Positions 63,126 to 64,000 of a stretch of DNA of 64,000 nucleotides are shown here, piece after piece. The notes beneath the pieces were generated by a model, which saw only the letters and a program-made list of their open reading frames with translations, was not told the DNA's origin and did not search any database. Made by a program: the position numbers and the translations under genes. The DNA comes from Garcia nutans (Eukaryota; Streptophyta; Magnoliopsida; Malpighiales; Euphorbiaceae). Where the stretch lies: assembly GCA_947685225.1 (NCBI GenBank), contig CANTUV010000008.1, forward strand, positions 30,000,001 to 30,064,000, in the 5' to 3' direction. How positions within the stretch are numbered: the first letter of the stretch is position 1; each line of letters starts with the position of its first letter.

Positions 63126-64000
63126 GTGTAGAGTTTGCATCTCATGTGTATTATTCCTTTTGGATTAGGTCTTGAAGAAGATAATTTGCCCTAATTCAAG
63201 TGGTGAAGAAGTGTTGGAAGAGGAAGTGTATAGATTTGTATGAGTGGTGCTTAAGGTAAGTACAAACTACATGGTTGCATACATTTACATGATTTTGATA
63301 CTTAACATATTTGATTGTACCTATGTTAAGTAATTGATTACATTGTTAATACAATAGATGAATGTTATGATTGGTATAATAGAAATGATTAATGAGCATC
63401 TAAAATGTGTGTTAATGCCATTGGTTATATACACTTGAATGATGAATTGATTAATATGAATTGAGATATAATGAGATGTGAAACCAATGTGGTTGGTTAT
63501 AATGATGTAAATGACATAATTGAGGCATGTTTGCCTAGATGATGTTCAATGCAATTGATGATATATATATACACTCTTGATGAGATATGGAGCCATGATT
63601 GTTGGCAAAAATGGTAATGATGCCAATAGGAAGATTGAGGCATGGTTGCCTAAGTGATGATGAGTAAAGGAGAATGAAATTGATAATTAAATAATTAATG
63701 AATTGTGTGTCTAATGTGTTATTCCATTTTCAGAGTTTTGTTGTTGGTGGCATGCCTATAGTAACAATCTTTTGAAGTTAGGTTGGGCTAAATCCTTGAA
63801 GCCAAGTTTGGTTGAAGTTTAGCATGCTTAACTCCCCTTGAAGCTTGGTTGGGTCTAGTCCTTGAAGCCTAATTGAGATGTTACAACCCTTGAAGCTAGG
63901 TTGGGTTTGGTTCTTGAAGCTAAGTTGGGTTGATACTTAGCATGCTTTGTTCCCCTTGAAGCTTGGTTGAACCTAAATCCTTGAAGCCTAGTTGGGATAA

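Larger units (their letters stand above)
57440..64000 (+). mobile_element. Element E: Ty3/gypsy chromovirus on the plus strand, 5' half missing
   Basis: The only plus-strand element here. It begins inside RNase H at the edge of G, continues through integrase and chromodomain (split by solo LTR F), then has a polypurine tract and a 3' LTR that runs off the right edge. Its LTR matches G's in the opposite direction. Confidence 0.9.
61997..64000 (+). repeat. 3' LTR of element E, cut by window edge
   Basis: Sense start TGTAATATCCC. It contains the U3 palindrome (62099-62136), a GACACGC array (62836-63125), GGCATGCC and the start of the CTTGAAGC cassette (63770-63995). The end lies beyond 64000. 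Confidence 0.92.

Overview
This window is repeat-rich plant nuclear DNA, most likely pericentromeric or other heterochromatin of a eudicot. Nearly every base belongs to long-terminal-repeat (LTR) retrotransposons. I found no intact host gene, no tRNA or rRNA gene and no CRISPR. The plant assignment rests on Ty3/gypsy elements with a C-terminal chromodomain, initiator-Met tRNA primer sites, LTRs of 2.4-3.1 kb and 5-bp target-site duplications (TSDs). The chromodomain plus very long LTRs suggests the Tekay/Del lineage. A second element has a Tat/Ogre-like gag. The species cannot be read from the sequence.

The left half is a nested stack, almost all on the minus strand. Element A (1-6202) sits in the 3' LTR of element B (6203-14490). 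B sits in the gag of a Tat-like element J (14491-21877), which also carries a solo LTR, I (16101-18889). J sits in the 3' LTR of element C (21878-34916), whose 5' LTR carries a solo LTR, D (31302-34574, TSD GCCGG). C sits in an older LTR fragment, K (34917-35950).

The middle (35951-50390) holds a solo LTR, L (36057-45584), split by element H (37325-43856, TSD CAATC). H has two LTRs of about 3.1 kb around a 317-bp non-coding interior that keeps only a primer site and a polypurine tract. Next come about 2.2 kb of probable host DNA with a short tandem repeat (45585-47787) and a truncated LTR, M (47788 to about 50390).

The right part holds element G (about 50391-57439, minus strand), which lacks most of gag and the leader. 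It abuts the plus-strand element E (57440-64000). E's pol is split by a solo LTR, F (58850-61654, TSD TATCG). G and E form a large inverted repeat.

All gag-pol frames are broken by nonsense codons, frameshifts or deletions, so none can work alone. The most unusual content lies in the LTRs. Several short structured modules recur: a double hairpin with two different stem sequences in two LTR families, an inverted-repeat pair bracketing a hypervariable tandem-repeat cassette, a 17-bp palindrome near the LTR start, arrays of GACACGC/GCGTGTC inverted repeats, and a hairpin next to the polypurine tract. D and F are mosaics of the two LTR families.
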